Source of the DNA: Marinilabilia salmonicolor JCM 21150 | Lineage (GTDB): Bacteria; Bacteroidota; Bacteroidia; Bacteroidales; Marinilabiliaceae | Assembly (NCBI RefSeq): GCF_000259075.1 | Contig: NZ_AJKI01000015.1 | Span: forward strand, 57,951 to 121,950 | Direction: 5' to 3' | DNA: 64,000 nt | Shown here: in pieces, positions 1 to 8,242 of the stretch | Layout of the letters: the number at the start of each line of letters is the position of its first letter | How positions within the stretch are numbered: position 1 is the first letter of the stretch | Notes under the pieces: model-generated | Database searches by the model: none | Told to the model about the DNA's origin: nothing | The model's input: the letters and a program-made list of their open reading frames with translations, nothing else | Translations under genes and position numbers: made by a program

Positions 1-197
1 GTTCCTCCCAACAAGATAGCAGTCATTATCCCCACATGAAGAGAGGTTCCACCCGACTCAATCAGCATGGCCGGCAAAACCGTATCCACATCCATGAAAT
101 TTTTTGCAAAGGCCAGCAGAGATGCATGCCACAAAAAAGCATAAAAGTTTCGTTGTGAAGATGCCGGAGAGATGGTTTCGGACCGGGAAGCGCTCAT
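1..197 (-). CDS. MFS-type transporter, N-terminal part (partial at left edge)
   Basis: The first 65 codons are visible and the gene continues beyond base 1. After a polar N-terminus (MSASRSETISPASSQ) comes an amphipathic/hydrophobic stretch (RNFYAFLWHASLLAFAKNF), then an MDVDTVLPAML segment and a second hydrophobic stretch ending MTAILLGG. This pattern (transmembrane helix 1, acidic turn, helix 2 with a GI.TA...G motif) is typical of Bacteroidota major facilitator superfamily permeases. The ATG at 197 is the first in this frame. The reading frame was read by hand because the piece is short, and a competing 60-codon frame at 58-240 lacks family features. The substrate cannot be told from this fragment. 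Confidence 0.7.
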   Translation of the reverse strand, partial: MSASRSETISPASSQRNFYAFLWHASLLAFAKNFMDVDTVLPAMLIESGGTSLHVGIMTAILLGG

Positions 198-403
198 TGA
201 TTCTTTTTTTCGATTTATTACTCTGAGTATTGGTTAACAAAACGTTTGACCGGTTTATTTGTTTTAACGTAATTAAGAAGGTATTTTTAACAGACGATTG
301 TTTAAAAATTAATCATTAAAAGCAACCATTTTAAAATTACAAGTCTTACATTCGTAAACAACCCCTGTTTGCACAAACCATTGTTTTTTTAAAACGCAAA
401 ATT

Positions 404-1198
404 ATGAAAATCTCAAAACTATTGCTTTTTGCCACTGTTTCCGTATTGACTTATACCAATTGCTCTCATAAAACCTCAGGGAAAATTTCTTCAGATAATC
501 CGACCAGGGATGAAACTAAAGACATCAGCGGAGTCTATGCAGGCCTGCTTCCCTGTGCCGACTGCCCCGGGATAGAAACAACCCTGACCATCAACCCTGA
601 TAATTCATTCGAAATTTCACAGGTTTACATTGACCGGGACAGTGTCCCATTTATCTCCTCTGGCCAAATAACAAAAGGAGACAAAGATAACATCTGGGTA
701 TTTAAAAACAGGTACAACGAAACTTTTTACCAATTTGAAGACTCTGTAATGATTATGCTCAACAAGGATAAGGAACGCATCAAGGGGCTATTGGAAGAGC
801 ATTATATCCTGAAGAAAAAGGAAGATGATCTAAAAAATGATTTGATGGTGACACTTACGGGCAAAAAATGGATCTTAACAAAAATAGAAGGGCTGGATAC
901 CCTCCCTGAAATTGAAGCCCGCGAACCACACCTCATTTTCGATGCCGAAGAACAGCGCATTCACGGATTTGCCGGATGCAACTCTTTTTTTGGGCAATTT
1001 CAGTTCAACGCAGATGACAAAGTAAGTTTTAAAAACATTGCTTCTACCAAAATGTACTGTGCGCACACAATGGATTTGGAAACAGCTTTTCTCAAAGCCC
1101 TTAATGATTGCAAGGAATTATCCATCACCGGCAATAAAATGGAATTACAAAACGTAGAAGGGCAGACCATTGCAGTTTTCGAAGGCTTAGACTTGTAG
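404..1198 (+). CDS. Outer-membrane or periplasmic lipoprotein with NlpE-like and META domains
   Basis: A 264-residue lipoprotein. The signal peptide ends in a lipobox with Cys20 (LTYTNC). Residues about 42-125 resemble the NlpE N-terminal domain, with GVYAGLLPCADCPGIETTL containing the family's CADC motif and a following lipocalin-like beta pattern. Residues about 145-262 are a META/HslJ-like domain (LTGKKWILTKIEG, FAGCNSFFGQF, IASTKMYC). NlpE proteins sense envelope stress and surface or copper signals; META domains occur in heat-shock and motility-related secreted proteins. The combination suggests an envelope stress protein, but no partner system is adjacent. The next gene is convergent, 21 bp away. 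Confidence 0.8.
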   Translation: MKISKLLLFATVSVLTYTNCSHKTSGKISSDNPTRDETKDISGVYAGLLPCADCPGIETTLTINPDNSFEISQVYIDRDSVPFISSGQITKGDKDNIWVFKNRYNETFYQFEDSVMIMLNKDKERIKGLLEEHYILKKKEDDLKNDLMVTLTGKKWILTKIEGLDTLPEIEAREPHLIFDAEEQRIHGFAGCNSFFGQFQFNADDKVSFKNIASTKMYCAHTMDLETAFLKALNDCKELSITGNKMELQNVEGQTIAVFEGLDL

Positions 1199-1219
1199 CC
1201 ATCTGTGCATTTTGGGAGA

Positions 1220-1891
1220 TCACTCGTTATCTTCCAACAAAGCTTCACGGTCGATAATGGTCACAGCCCTGCCATTGGCCTCGATAATCCCCCTATGGTG
1301 AAGATCCCTTAAGGTGCGGCTAAGGGAAGGCCGTGCAACTCCAAAGAGTTCTGCCAATTCTTCCTGACTCCTGGGAATATTGATTTTACCGTTTTGTTGC
1401 TGATTACGATCCAGTTCCATGAGGTAATGGGCCAGCTTACCCTTGAGGGTCTTAAAAGAAAGGAAACGCAGTTTGCCGGAAATAAACTGAGCCCGGTTGG
1501 ATACTGCGTTCAGAAAATTGGTCAGAAACACCTCACTGATCTGCATGAGTGTCACTACCGATGGTTTGGGGATTACGATGAGTTCAGTGTATTCGGTTGC
1601 ACTGACTGTAACAGGATAACGGTTGTTTTGCCCAAACAAAAATGCCACAGCCAATGGCCGTGGTGGGGGAATGTCTTCAATTTTCAACACCCGTCCGGAA
1701 TAATCAATCATCTCTCCCTTCACATTTCCTTTAAATACAATTTGTAACGAACGGCACTCCTCTCCCGCCGATGCAATCAGTTCACCTTTGGCATAACTGC
1801 GAACCTGATATACAATCCGAGAAAAGATTTTTTTTATCTCTTCTTCTGTTAATCCTGAAAAAAGAGGCGATTTGGATAGTAATTGATACAT
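1220..1891 (-). CDS. Crp/Fnr-family transcriptional regulator, candidate HcpR-type nitrosative regulator
   Basis: A 223-residue regulator: cyclic-nucleotide-binding-like beta-roll (about residues 15-125), dimerisation helix (about 125-155) and a Crp-type winged helix-turn-helix (about 160-215, SQEELAELFGVARPSLSRTL). It has no N-terminal FNR cysteine cluster; only Cys46 is visible, so it is not a classical Fe-S FNR. The length and domain plan fit HcpR, the Crp/Fnr member known in Porphyromonas to control hcp. Here an Fe-S protein and hcp lie 1-2 kb away, preceded by a perfect FNR/CRP-like dyad at 2894-2909. HcpR assignment is an inference from this context; Crp/Fnr family membership is secure. 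Confidence 0.8.
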   Translation of the reverse strand: MYQLLSKSPLFSGLTEEEIKKIFSRIVYQVRSYAKGELIASAGEECRSLQIVFKGNVKGEMIDYSGRVLKIEDIPPPRPLAVAFLFGQNNRYPVTVSATEYTELIVIPKPSVVTLMQISEVFLTNFLNAVSNRAQFISGKLRFLSFKTLKGKLAHYLMELDRNQQQNGKINIPRSQEELAELFGVARPSLSRTLRDLHHRGIIEANGRAVTIIDREALLEDNE

Positions 1892-2221
1892 TTATTAGTG
1901 AATAGTTTTTAGTTTTTAGAAAATAGTTGATGACTACAAGGGATGGTTAGATTTTTTGAGGTTAGTGACCAACAGTCAGAAGTTTAAGAGGCAGAAGGCA
2001 GAAGAATAAATATTGACCCAAAAGCCATCTTCCAACAGTCTAAAGAAAGTTTTGCCTGATAAGCAAAGACCTAACTGCATGCTATAATATTTTGATATAA
2101 GACAACTTACAACTCGAGTTATATAATAGAAAAAATCGTATAACATTGACATTCAATTTTTATCAAAACATTCGTTTAAACTTAAAGAATAAATCTCCAC
2201 AATCTTAAATTAGCAGTATAA
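1892..2221. other. Intergenic region, no gene seen
   Basis: AT-rich spacer that must hold the promoter of the Crp/Fnr gene. It starts with degenerate TTTTTAG/ATAGTT repeats and includes a 10-bp palindrome AACTCGAGTT at 2111-2120. No convincing TAnnTTTG element or terminator was found. Confidence 0.5.
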
Positions 2222-2626
2222 TCACTTCTTTACCTCGAATACAGATCCTATCTTTTGAAACCCGACTTTTTCGTAATATGCATCCACATCGGACATCACA
2301 TATACTGTCTGCCCCGGATACTCATCCATCAGGCACCCCATTAGTTTTCTTCCGATTTCATTACCCCGGTAAGCAGGTTTTACCAACAGATCGCACACAT
2401 AAATATAGAAGCCGCAATCATCCAGCGACCTGGAATAGCCACATAAAACATCGTTTTGATAAGCCACAAAAGTAATTGAGTTACCCAAAGCAAATTTATA
2501 CCTCTCTGCCATTTTATCATCTGCATAATCCCAACCCTCTTCGTCTTTAATCATTTGCATCAGTTCCGGTTCATCTATATCCTGCTGATATCTTTTTATT
2601 TCCAAATCATTCTTTTTCACAAACAT
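2222..2626 (-). CDS. GNAT-family N-acetyltransferase
   Basis: A 134-residue single-domain protein. The acetyl-CoA binding motif A is visible (VCDLLVKPAYRGNEIGRKLM, with the R/Q-x-x-G-x-G/A pattern as RGNEIG), followed by LMDEYPGQTVYVMSD and the motif-B ending YYEKVGFQKIG, typical of GNAT acyltransferases. The substrate is unknown; this compact type acetylates amines of small molecules or protein N-termini. It is monocistronic: the 5' neighbour is divergent and the 3' neighbour is 330 bp away. The start at 2626 (MFVKKNDLEIKRY) gives the usual family length. Confidence 0.85.
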   Translation of the reverse strand: MFVKKNDLEIKRYQQDIDEPELMQMIKDEEGWDYADDKMAERYKFALGNSITFVAYQNDVLCGYSRSLDDCGFYIYVCDLLVKPAYRGNEIGRKLMGCLMDEYPGQTVYVMSDVDAYYEKVGFQKIGSVFEVKK

Positions 2627-2715
2627 ACAGAACTTTAATCTCTTAATATTTCGAACAACAATTAAATGCTTGAAAAAAACCTGCCTCCCTGAACAACAAA
2701 ATGAATCTTCAAAGC

Positions 2716-2812
2716 CCTGGTATTGAAATCCCAGGCATCAGCAGGTATCATGCCTATGACGTTAAAGCTCCATAGGAGCGACCCATATTATAATCCTGGA
2801 ATTTATTCCAGG
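2716..2812. repeat. Small palindromic intergenic repeat (CCTGGAAT hairpin)
   Basis: Two short hairpins flank the phrase CTCCATAGGAGCGAC. The clearer one is CCTGGAAT-TT-ATTCCAGG at 2795-2812 (8-bp arms, 2-bp loop); the other pairs CCTGG with CCAGG near 2716-2735. The 'CCATAGGAGCGAC' phrase resembles dispersed intergenic repeats of Bacteroidota genomes (recalled, not searched). It occurs once here. Confidence 0.45.
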
Positions 2813-2893
2813 GGATTCCAGTGATAACAAACAAAGCCCCGACAACAAAGCAGACCTCCCTTTGCAAAAAAAACATACAAAAAAACACTCAAA

Positions 2894-2909
2894 TGTAACA
2901 AATGTTACA
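2894..2909. promoter_or_regulatory. Perfect FNR/CRP-like operator dyad upstream of the Fe-S protein gene
   Basis: TGTAACA-AA-TGTTACA: 7-bp perfect inverted arms with a 2-bp centre, 60 bp before the ATG at 2970. A plausible -7 element (TTTATTTG, 2931-2938) would put transcription start near 2943, so the dyad centre lies near -41.5, the classical class II activator position. The nearby Crp/Fnr protein (1220-1891) is the obvious candidate to bind it. Confidence 0.6.
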
Positions 2910-2930
2910 AACAAAGGAGTGAAATGTCCT

Positions 2931-2938
2931 TTTATTTG
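2931..2938 (+). promoter_or_regulatory. Probable -7 promoter element for the Fe-S protein gene
   Basis: TTTATTTG matches the Bacteroidota consensus TAnnTTTG at seven of eight positions. No good -33 box is seen, consistent with an activator-dependent promoter using the dyad at 2894-2909. Confidence 0.4.
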
Positions 2939-2969
2939 CATCAGAAAACAGAAATAACAGACAAAGAAT

Positions 2970-3848
2970 ATGATCAGAGAAGTTGTAAAAATAGATGAAG
3001 AGTTGTGCGATGGTTGCGGTAATTGCATCCCCAACTGCCACGAGGGAGCATTGCAAATGATTGACGGAAAAGCCCGCCTGGTTAGTGACCTTTTATGCGA
3101 CGGGCTTGGTGCCTGCATCGGTCATTGTCCGCAGGGAGCTATCACCATTGAAAAGCGTGAGGCTGAACCCTACGACGAAGTGAAAGCCCTTCAGCTTATT
3201 ATCCCCAAAGGGAAAAATACGGTTGTAGCGCATCTAAAGCACTTAAGAGATCACAACGAAACAAAATACATGAAAGAGGCGGTGGAATATATGAGGGCAA
3301 ATAAACCCTCACTCCCATTCGACTTGAATGAAGTCATTCGGGAAATGCACCGTCCAAAAATCGGTATGATGCAACAGGCAGCGGCACCGGGATGCCCGGG
3401 ATCACAATCAAGAACCATTTCAAGAGAACCGGTTCAACCATCTGCCTCCTCTACCGAGCAGACCCCATCGGAATTGCGTCAATGGCCGGTACAAATGCAC
3501 CTGATCAATCCTGCCGCGGGATATTTTAAGGGAAGCGACATGGTTTTAGCTGCTGATTGCGTGGCCTTTGCAATGGGAAATTTCCATAGTAAATTGCTTA
3601 AAGGAAAAACACTGGCAATTGCCTGTCCAAAACTTGATCAGGGGATGGAAATATATATGGAAAAAATTACCAGGCTTATCAATGAGGCAAGGATCAATAC
3701 ACTAACAGTTGTGATGATGGAAGTCCCCTGTTGCGGCGGTTTACTTCAAATTGTGCAACGGGCAGCGACACAGGCTTCACGAAAAGTTCCCATTAAAATG
3801 ATGGTGATATCTGTGGAAGGAGAAGTTCTGAAAGAAGAGTGGGTGTGA
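2970..3848 (+). CDS. Ferredoxin-like 4Fe-4S protein associated with hybrid cluster protein
   Basis: A 292-residue cytoplasmic protein. Residues 1-60 are a bacterial-ferredoxin-type domain. The first cluster motif is complete (Cys13, Cys16, Cys19, Cys23). The second, LCDGLGACIGHCPQGAI, has Cys43, Cys49 and Cys53 but Leu46 where the second ligand is expected. After a variable Pro/Ser/Gln linker (about 120-165) comes a conserved C-terminal domain with CPKLDQG and EVPCCGG, which adds three cysteines. It is probably the electron donor or a redox partner for Hcp, encoded 176 bp downstream on the same strand. The role is inferred from gene neighbourhood; the ferredoxin domain is certain. Confidence 0.8.
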   Translation: MIREVVKIDEELCDGCGNCIPNCHEGALQMIDGKARLVSDLLCDGLGACIGHCPQGAITIEKREAEPYDEVKALQLIIPKGKNTVVAHLKHLRDHNETKYMKEAVEYMRANKPSLPFDLNEVIREMHRPKIGMMQQAAAPGCPGSQSRTISREPVQPSASSTEQTPSELRQWPVQMHLINPAAGYFKGSDMVLAADCVAFAMGNFHSKLLKGKTLAIACPKLDQGMEIYMEKITRLINEARINTLTVVMMEVPCCGGLLQIVQRAATQASRKVPIKMMVISVEGEVLKEEWV

Positions 3849-3854
3849 AACAAT

Positions 3855-3953
3855 GATCAGTTATCAAGGATCAATTATCAATGATCAGTTATCAATGATC
3901 AATTACCAATGATCAATTATCAATGAACAGTTATCAATGAATAGTTTATCAGT
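3855..3953. repeat. 14-bp tandem repeat array, about 7 units
   Basis: Consecutive units of GATCARTTATCAAT with few substitutions (starts at 3855, 3869, 3883, 3897, 3911, 3925, 3939), fading into AATCAGTTATTATT by 3967. It fills most of the spacer between the Fe-S gene and hcp. A related 7-bp version is found at 9411-9490. Confidence 0.85.
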
Positions 3954-4024
3954 AATCAGTTATTATTTTGTAATTAAACAACTGGCTACTGACTAAAACA
4001 CTAATCACTATAAACTTACTTATT

Positions 4025-5659
4025 ATGAGCATGTTTTGTTATCAATGTCAGGAGGCAGCCAAGGGAACCGGTTGCGAAATTAAAGGTGTTTGCGGAAAAA
4101 CTTCCGATGTAGCCAATCTTCAGGATCTCCTTCTTTTTGTAACCAAAGGAGTTGCGTGGTGGAGCCAGAAAGCCGATGAGGCAGGAGTCATTAATCCGGT
4201 AGCTGAAAAGTACATCATCGACTCGATGTTCATTACCATCACCAATGCCAATTTCGATCGCAATAAGATTATTGCTCAAATCAAAAAGGGCTTCGAAGTC
4301 CAGGATTCATTGGCCGAAAAACTGGGGAAAACCCCTGAAAACACTCCCGAGTGTGCCATCTGGAGAACTGACTCGGAAGAGGCCATGGAAGAAAAAAGCA
4401 CCAGTGTTGGTGTGCTCAGTCACAAAAACGAGGACATTCGTTCTCTGAAAGAATTGCTCACTTATGGCATGAAAGGTATGGCGGCGTATGCGGAGCATGC
4501 TCACAACCTGGGATACCACAATGCCGAGGTAAATGCTTTCATGAAAAAAGGACTCGTTGCCACCGTTGATGAAACACTGGGAGTAGATGAACTGCTACCC
4601 CTGGTTCTGGAATGTGGAAAATACGGTGTCGAAGTAATGTCGCTACTAGACAAAGCTAACACAGAGAGCTATGGTCATCCCGAAATCACATCCGTTAACC
4701 TGGGCGTTGGCAAAAACCCCGGAATCCTGGTAAGCGGACACGACCTCAAAGACTTCGAGGAATTGTTGAAACAGACTGAAGGAACAGGCATTGACATCTA
4801 TACGCATAGTGAAATGCTTCCGGCCAATTACTATCCGGCATTTAAGAAATACAAACACTTCATTGGTAACTATGGAAATTCCTGGTGGGCACAAACCAAA
4901 GAATTTGAAAGTTTCAACGGTCCGGTATTGCTGACCACCAACTGTTTGGTACCCCCCAAAGAAAGCTACAAAGACCGTGTTTACACAACTGGTGCTGCTG
5001 GTTTTGACGGATGCACACATATTCCAGAGCGTAAAGACGATCAGCCCAAAGACTTTTCGGTACTCATTGAGCATGCCAGAAAGTGCGAAGCTCCTATTGA
5101 AATTGAAACAGGTGAAATCGTTGGTGGATTTGCCCACAATCAGGTAATGGCCCTGGCCGACAAAGTAGTGGATGCGGTAAAATCCGGAGCCATTAAGAAG
5201 TTTGTGGTAATGGCCGGATGCGACGGACGCGTAAGTTCACGCAGCTACTATACCGATTTTGCCCAGGAGCTGCCGGAAGATTCAGTTATTCTCACCGCCG
5301 GCTGTGCCAAATACCGTTACAATAAGCTTCAGCTGGGTGATATCGGCGGAATTCCAAGAATTCTGGATGCCGGTCAATGTAATGACTCCTACTCTCTGGC
5401 AGTTATTGCACTGAAATTGAAGGAAGTATTCGGTCTTGATGACATCAACGAGTTGCCCATCGTTTACAACATTGCCTGGTATGAGCAAAAAGCCGTAATT
5501 GTATTGCTGGCACTGCTCTCTTTGGGCGTGAAAAATATCCACCTGGGACCAACACTGCCTGCATTCCTTTCGCCCAATGTGGCAAAAGTTCTCGTCGAAC
5601 AATTTGGAATCGGAAGCATCTCCACCGTAGAAAAAGATATGGCAGAAATGATGGCTTAA
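4025..5659 (+). CDS. hcp: Hybrid cluster protein (hydroxylamine reductase / NO reductase)
   Basis: A 544-residue Hcp, normal length for the family. The N-terminal cluster motif is Cys5-x2-Cys8-x8-Cys17-x5-Cys23, the spacing of the class I proteins of strict anaerobes. Hybrid-cluster ligand regions are all present: [39 protein letters not shown] and [12 protein letters not shown]. Hcp reduces NO and hydroxylamine and protects anaerobes against nitrosative stress. Cytoplasmic. It follows the Fe-S protein gene across a tandem-repeat spacer and is closed by a strong terminator at 5691, so it forms a short unit with that gene and is separated from nrfHA. Confidence 0.97.
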   Translation: MSMFCYQCQEAAKGTGCEIKGVCGKTSDVANLQDLLLFVTKGVAWWSQKADEAGVINPVAEKYIIDSMFITITNANFDRNKIIAQIKKGFEVQDSLAEKLGKTPENTPECAIWRTDSEEAMEEKSTSVGVLSHKNEDIRSLKELLTYGMKGMAAYAEHAHNLGYHNAEVNAFMKKGLVATVDETLGVDELLPLVLECGKYGVEVMSLLDKANTESYGHPEITSVNLGVGKNPGILVSGHDLKDFEELLKQTEGTGIDIYTHSEMLPANYYPAFKKYKHFIGNYGNSWWAQTKEFESFNGPVLLTTNCLVPPKESYKDRVYTTGAAGFDGCTHIPERKDDQPKDFSVLIEHARKCEAPIEIETGEIVGGFAHNQVMALADKVVDAVKSGAIKKFVVMAGCDGRVSSRSYYTDFAQELPEDSVILTAGCAKYRYNKLQLGDIGGIPRILDAGQCNDSYSLAVIALKLKEVFGLDDINELPIVYNIAWYEQKAVIVLLALLSLGVKNIHLGPTLPAFLSPNVAKVLVEQFGIGSISTVEKDMAEMMA

Positions 5660-5690
5660 AATACCAGGAACAGGGTTGATTTCTGACACT

Positions 5691-5725
5691 AAAACGGGCG
5701 GTTTTTCAATCGCCCGTTTTTTTTT
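5691..5725 (+). terminator. Rho-independent terminator of hcp
   Basis: AAAACGGGCG (5691-5700), loop of 10, CGCCCGTTTT (5711-5720), followed by further T residues. Perfect 10-bp stem 31 bp after the hcp stop. Confidence 0.9.
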
Positions 5726-5734
5726 GTATAAGGA

Positions 5735-5756
5735 CGTGCGATTTCCAAATCGCACG
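5735..5756. repeat. Short perfect hairpin (REP-like)
   Basis: CGTGCGATTT-CC-AAATCGCACG, 10-bp perfect arms. It lacks a T-run, so it is not a second terminator. The core (GATT, two bases, complementary arm) recalls the hairpin at 49503-49530. The rest of the spacer 5757-5986 holds only an AT-rich probable nrfH promoter (GTATTTTTAATA near 5917). Confidence 0.5.
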
Positions 5757-5986
5757 ATAAAGCATTACCAGACAACATCAGGAAACCGTTAGTCACACTC
5801 TACATCAACTCGATAGAAATGATGTTTGCAGGAACACAATTATGCCTAGCAATTAAGACTAATTACAAATTACTCAAAAAGTGTAAAAAACATTTAAAAC
5901 CGGCATGTGTTTTTTGTATTTTTAATACAGAAAAAAAGAGGTAATTCATTGCCTGAATCCTAAAAACAAATAATAACAACCGGACT

Positions 5987-6574
5987 ATGAAGCAATTCAA
6001 ATTCATTCGATGGTTTATTCCGCCTGACCGATGGAAATTCCCTGTCATTATTATGCTGGGAATATTCGCAGGATTGGGTGCTTTTGTGATACATGTATCC
6101 AAAGCTCCCTCCTATCTTTCTGATGAGCCCTCTACATGTGTGAATTGTCACATAATGGCTCCTCAATATGCCACATGGAGCCATAGTTCCCACAGGGAGT
6201 GGACCAATTGCAATGATTGTCATGTACCTCACAACAACATTGCCAATCACTATTTCTTTAAAGCCAAAGACGGCTTGCGGCACTCCACCATGTTTACATT
6301 CAGGCTCGAGCCCCAGGTTATTTTCATTCAACAGGCAGGTAAGGATGTCGTTGATCAAAACTGCCGGAGATGTCATATAGAACTCATTTCCGACACCAAA
6401 CTTACCACCATGCAACCTGACATTCACCGCAACATTGAAGACCGGTATTGCACCGATTGCCACCGGGAAACACCCCACGGACGGGTCAATAGTCTTTCCA
6501 GCGTCCCGGATGCCAGGGGAGTACCTCTCCCGGACAGTCCCGTACCGGAGTGGCTTCGTCCTAAGAAGGATTAA
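5987..6574 (+). CDS. nrfH: Cytochrome c nitrite reductase small subunit (tetraheme quinol dehydrogenase)
   Basis: A 195-residue NapC/NirT-type protein. One N-terminal transmembrane anchor (about residues 18-37, FPVIIMLGIFAGLGAFVI) is followed by a periplasmic domain with four CxxCH heme sites: Cys51-His55, Cys75-His79, Cys126-His130 and Cys155-His159. NrfH takes electrons from menaquinol and passes them to NrfA. Gene order nrfH-nrfA with a 62-bp gap and a shared terminator shows an operon. Length and heme count match the family. Ends with a Pro-rich tail SPVPEWLRPKKD. Confidence 0.95.
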   Translation: MKQFKFIRWFIPPDRWKFPVIIMLGIFAGLGAFVIHVSKAPSYLSDEPSTCVNCHIMAPQYATWSHSSHREWTNCNDCHVPHNNIANHYFFKAKDGLRHSTMFTFRLEPQVIFIQQAGKDVVDQNCRRCHIELISDTKLTTMQPDIHRNIEDRYCTDCHRETPHGRVNSLSSVPDARGVPLPDSPVPEWLRPKKD

Positions 6575-6636
6575 AACAAAATTCTCATCAAAAGAAACAA
6601 TCATCATCTGACCAAAAACCTTAAAATCTTATCAAA

Positions 6637-8151
6637 ATGAAACCAATTAGCGACCAGATAAAACAAAAACCATGGCTGGGATGGCTCATCTTTTTTGCCA
6701 CCATTGTTGTAGTTTTCATTCTTGGCCTCTTTGCCTCTTCTATTGTGGAGCGCCGTGCCGAGGCACAATTCACCTATACACCTCAGGTAGAGCATGGTCA
6801 GTATGAACCCAGAAATGAAGTTTGGGGAGAAAATTTCCCCCGTCAGTATCAGACTTATATGCAAACCAGTGATACTACTTTTGAGAGTAAGTACAATGGT
6901 GCCAAGAGAATTGATATGCTTGCCAAGTATCCCGAATTGGTTATCCTCTGGGCTGATTATGGATTTGCAAAAGAGTATAATCAAGGCCGTGGCCACTATC
7001 ATGCCATCGACGACATCCGGGAAATCTTGCGCACGGGGGCACCCATTGAAGAAAAAGAAAGTCCTATGCCAAATACCTGCTGGACCTGTAAAAGTCCTGA
7101 TGTACCCCGCTTGATGAGCGAAATTGGCCCTGCCGAATTTTATCGGGGTACCTGGGAAGAAAAAGGCCACCAAATTGTTAATCCCATTGGTTGTGCCGAT
7201 TGTCACGATGCTGAAACAATGAATCTGCGCATATCGCGTCCGGCATTGATTGAAGCCTTCGAGCGGCAGGGAAAAGACATTACCATGGCTTCGCATCAGG
7301 AGATGCGATCTCTGGTTTGTGCACAATGTCATGTGGAATATTATTTCAATAAGGAGAACGTTGAAGGAGTACAATATCTCACATTCCCCTGGGACAACGG
7401 TTTTTCCATCGAAGACATGGAGAAATATTACGACGATATGGGTTTTTCTGACTGGACACATGGACTGAGTCGTGCTCCCATGATAAAAGCGCAACATCCG
7501 GATTACGAAGTCTATTCAACCGGAATTCATGCTTCCAGAGGTGTTTCCTGTGCCGACTGCCACATGCCCTATATGAATGAAGGTGGGCAGAAATTTACCG
7601 ATCATCACATCCAAAGTCCGTTGAATAATGTGGCCAACTCGTGTCAGGTTTGTCACCGAGATGAGACAGAAGAACTGGTGGCCACGGTTTACAAACGGCA
7701 GGATCAGATTGCACATAACCGCGAGAAACTCGAAGAACTGCTGGTTCGGGCACACGTGGAAGCCAAGCATGCCTGGGATTTTGGCGCCACAGAAGAACAA
7801 ATGGAAGAAATCCTGATGGACATTCGTCATGCACAGTGGCGCTGGGACTTCTCAGCTGCAGGCCATGGAAACTCCTTCCACAACCCTGTTGAACTGGGCC
7901 GTATCATTGGCGACGGAATTAGCATTGCGCAGGAATCGCGAATCAAACTGGCCCGCGTACTGGCCAATCTGGGACACAACGAAGCCATAGCATATCCTGA
8001 TATCAGCACCAAAGCCAAGGCTCAGGCCTATCTTGGAATGGATATGGCCACCATGAATCAGGAAAAAGAAACATTCCTGAATATTGTGGTTCCCCAATGG
8101 CTTGAAAAAGCAAAAGAACGGGAAGCAAACTATCCTGTACAGATCAATTAA
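6637..8151 (+). CDS. nrfA: Ammonia-forming cytochrome c nitrite reductase, catalytic subunit
   Basis: A 504-residue pentaheme enzyme reducing nitrite to ammonium with six electrons in the periplasm. A single N-terminal hydrophobic segment (about 14-32) is a signal or anchor. The active-site heme has the diagnostic CxxCK motif, Cys148-Cys151-Lys152 (NTCWTCKSP). Four CxxCH sites follow at Cys186, Cys228, Cys305 and Cys336. VCAQCHVEYYF carries the Glu/Tyr of the calcium site. Co-transcribed with nrfH. No nrfI or heme-ligation genes are nearby. Likely used for respiratory ammonification and for removal of nitrite and NO together with the adjacent hcp unit. Confidence 0.98.
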   Translation: MKPISDQIKQKPWLGWLIFFATIVVVFILGLFASSIVERRAEAQFTYTPQVEHGQYEPRNEVWGENFPRQYQTYMQTSDTTFESKYNGAKRIDMLAKYPELVILWADYGFAKEYNQGRGHYHAIDDIREILRTGAPIEEKESPMPNTCWTCKSPDVPRLMSEIGPAEFYRGTWEEKGHQIVNPIGCADCHDAETMNLRISRPALIEAFERQGKDITMASHQEMRSLVCAQCHVEYYFNKENVEGVQYLTFPWDNGFSIEDMEKYYDDMGFSDWTHGLSRAPMIKAQHPDYEVYSTGIHASRGVSCADCHMPYMNEGGQKFTDHHIQSPLNNVANSCQVCHRDETEELVATVYKRQDQIAHNREKLEELLVRAHVEAKHAWDFGATEEQMEEILMDIRHAQWRWDFSAAGHGNSFHNPVELGRIIGDGISIAQESRIKLARVLANLGHNEAIAYPDISTKAKAQAYLGMDMATMNQEKETFLNIVVPQWLEKAKEREANYPVQIN

Positions 8152-8154
8152 AAC

Positions 8155-8190
8155 AAAAAAGTCTGACCCCGGTTAAAGGTCAGACTTTTT
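8155..8190 (+). terminator. Rho-independent terminator of nrfHA
   Basis: AAAAAAGTCTGACC, loop CCGGTTAAA, GGTCAGACTTTTT; the 13-bp stem starts four bases after the nrfA stop. It is nearly symmetrical (A-run/T-run) and may also slow transcription arriving from the opposite side. Confidence 0.9.
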
Positions 8191-8242
8191 ATGCTGTTTG
8201 TTTGAAAACGTATCGTAAATTAATACTAAGTAAGTGGATGAA

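Noticed and set aside
58..240. 60-codon minus-strand frame at the left edge
   Set aside because: Overlaps the transporter frame 1-197, which has hydrophobic MFS-like sequence; this frame has no family features.
1394..1747. 117-codon plus-strand frame
   Set aside because: Antisense shadow of the Crp/Fnr gene, no motifs.
3855..3953. Regular repeats that might suggest a CRISPR array
   Set aside because: Units are 14 bp and contiguous with no unique spacers; it is a simple tandem repeat.
5735..5756. Second hcp terminator
   Set aside because: The hairpin is perfect but has no T-run on either strand.
6604..7497. 297-codon minus-strand frame
   Set aside because: Long antisense shadow of nrfA; composition is that of a reversed coding frame, and nrfA is certain.
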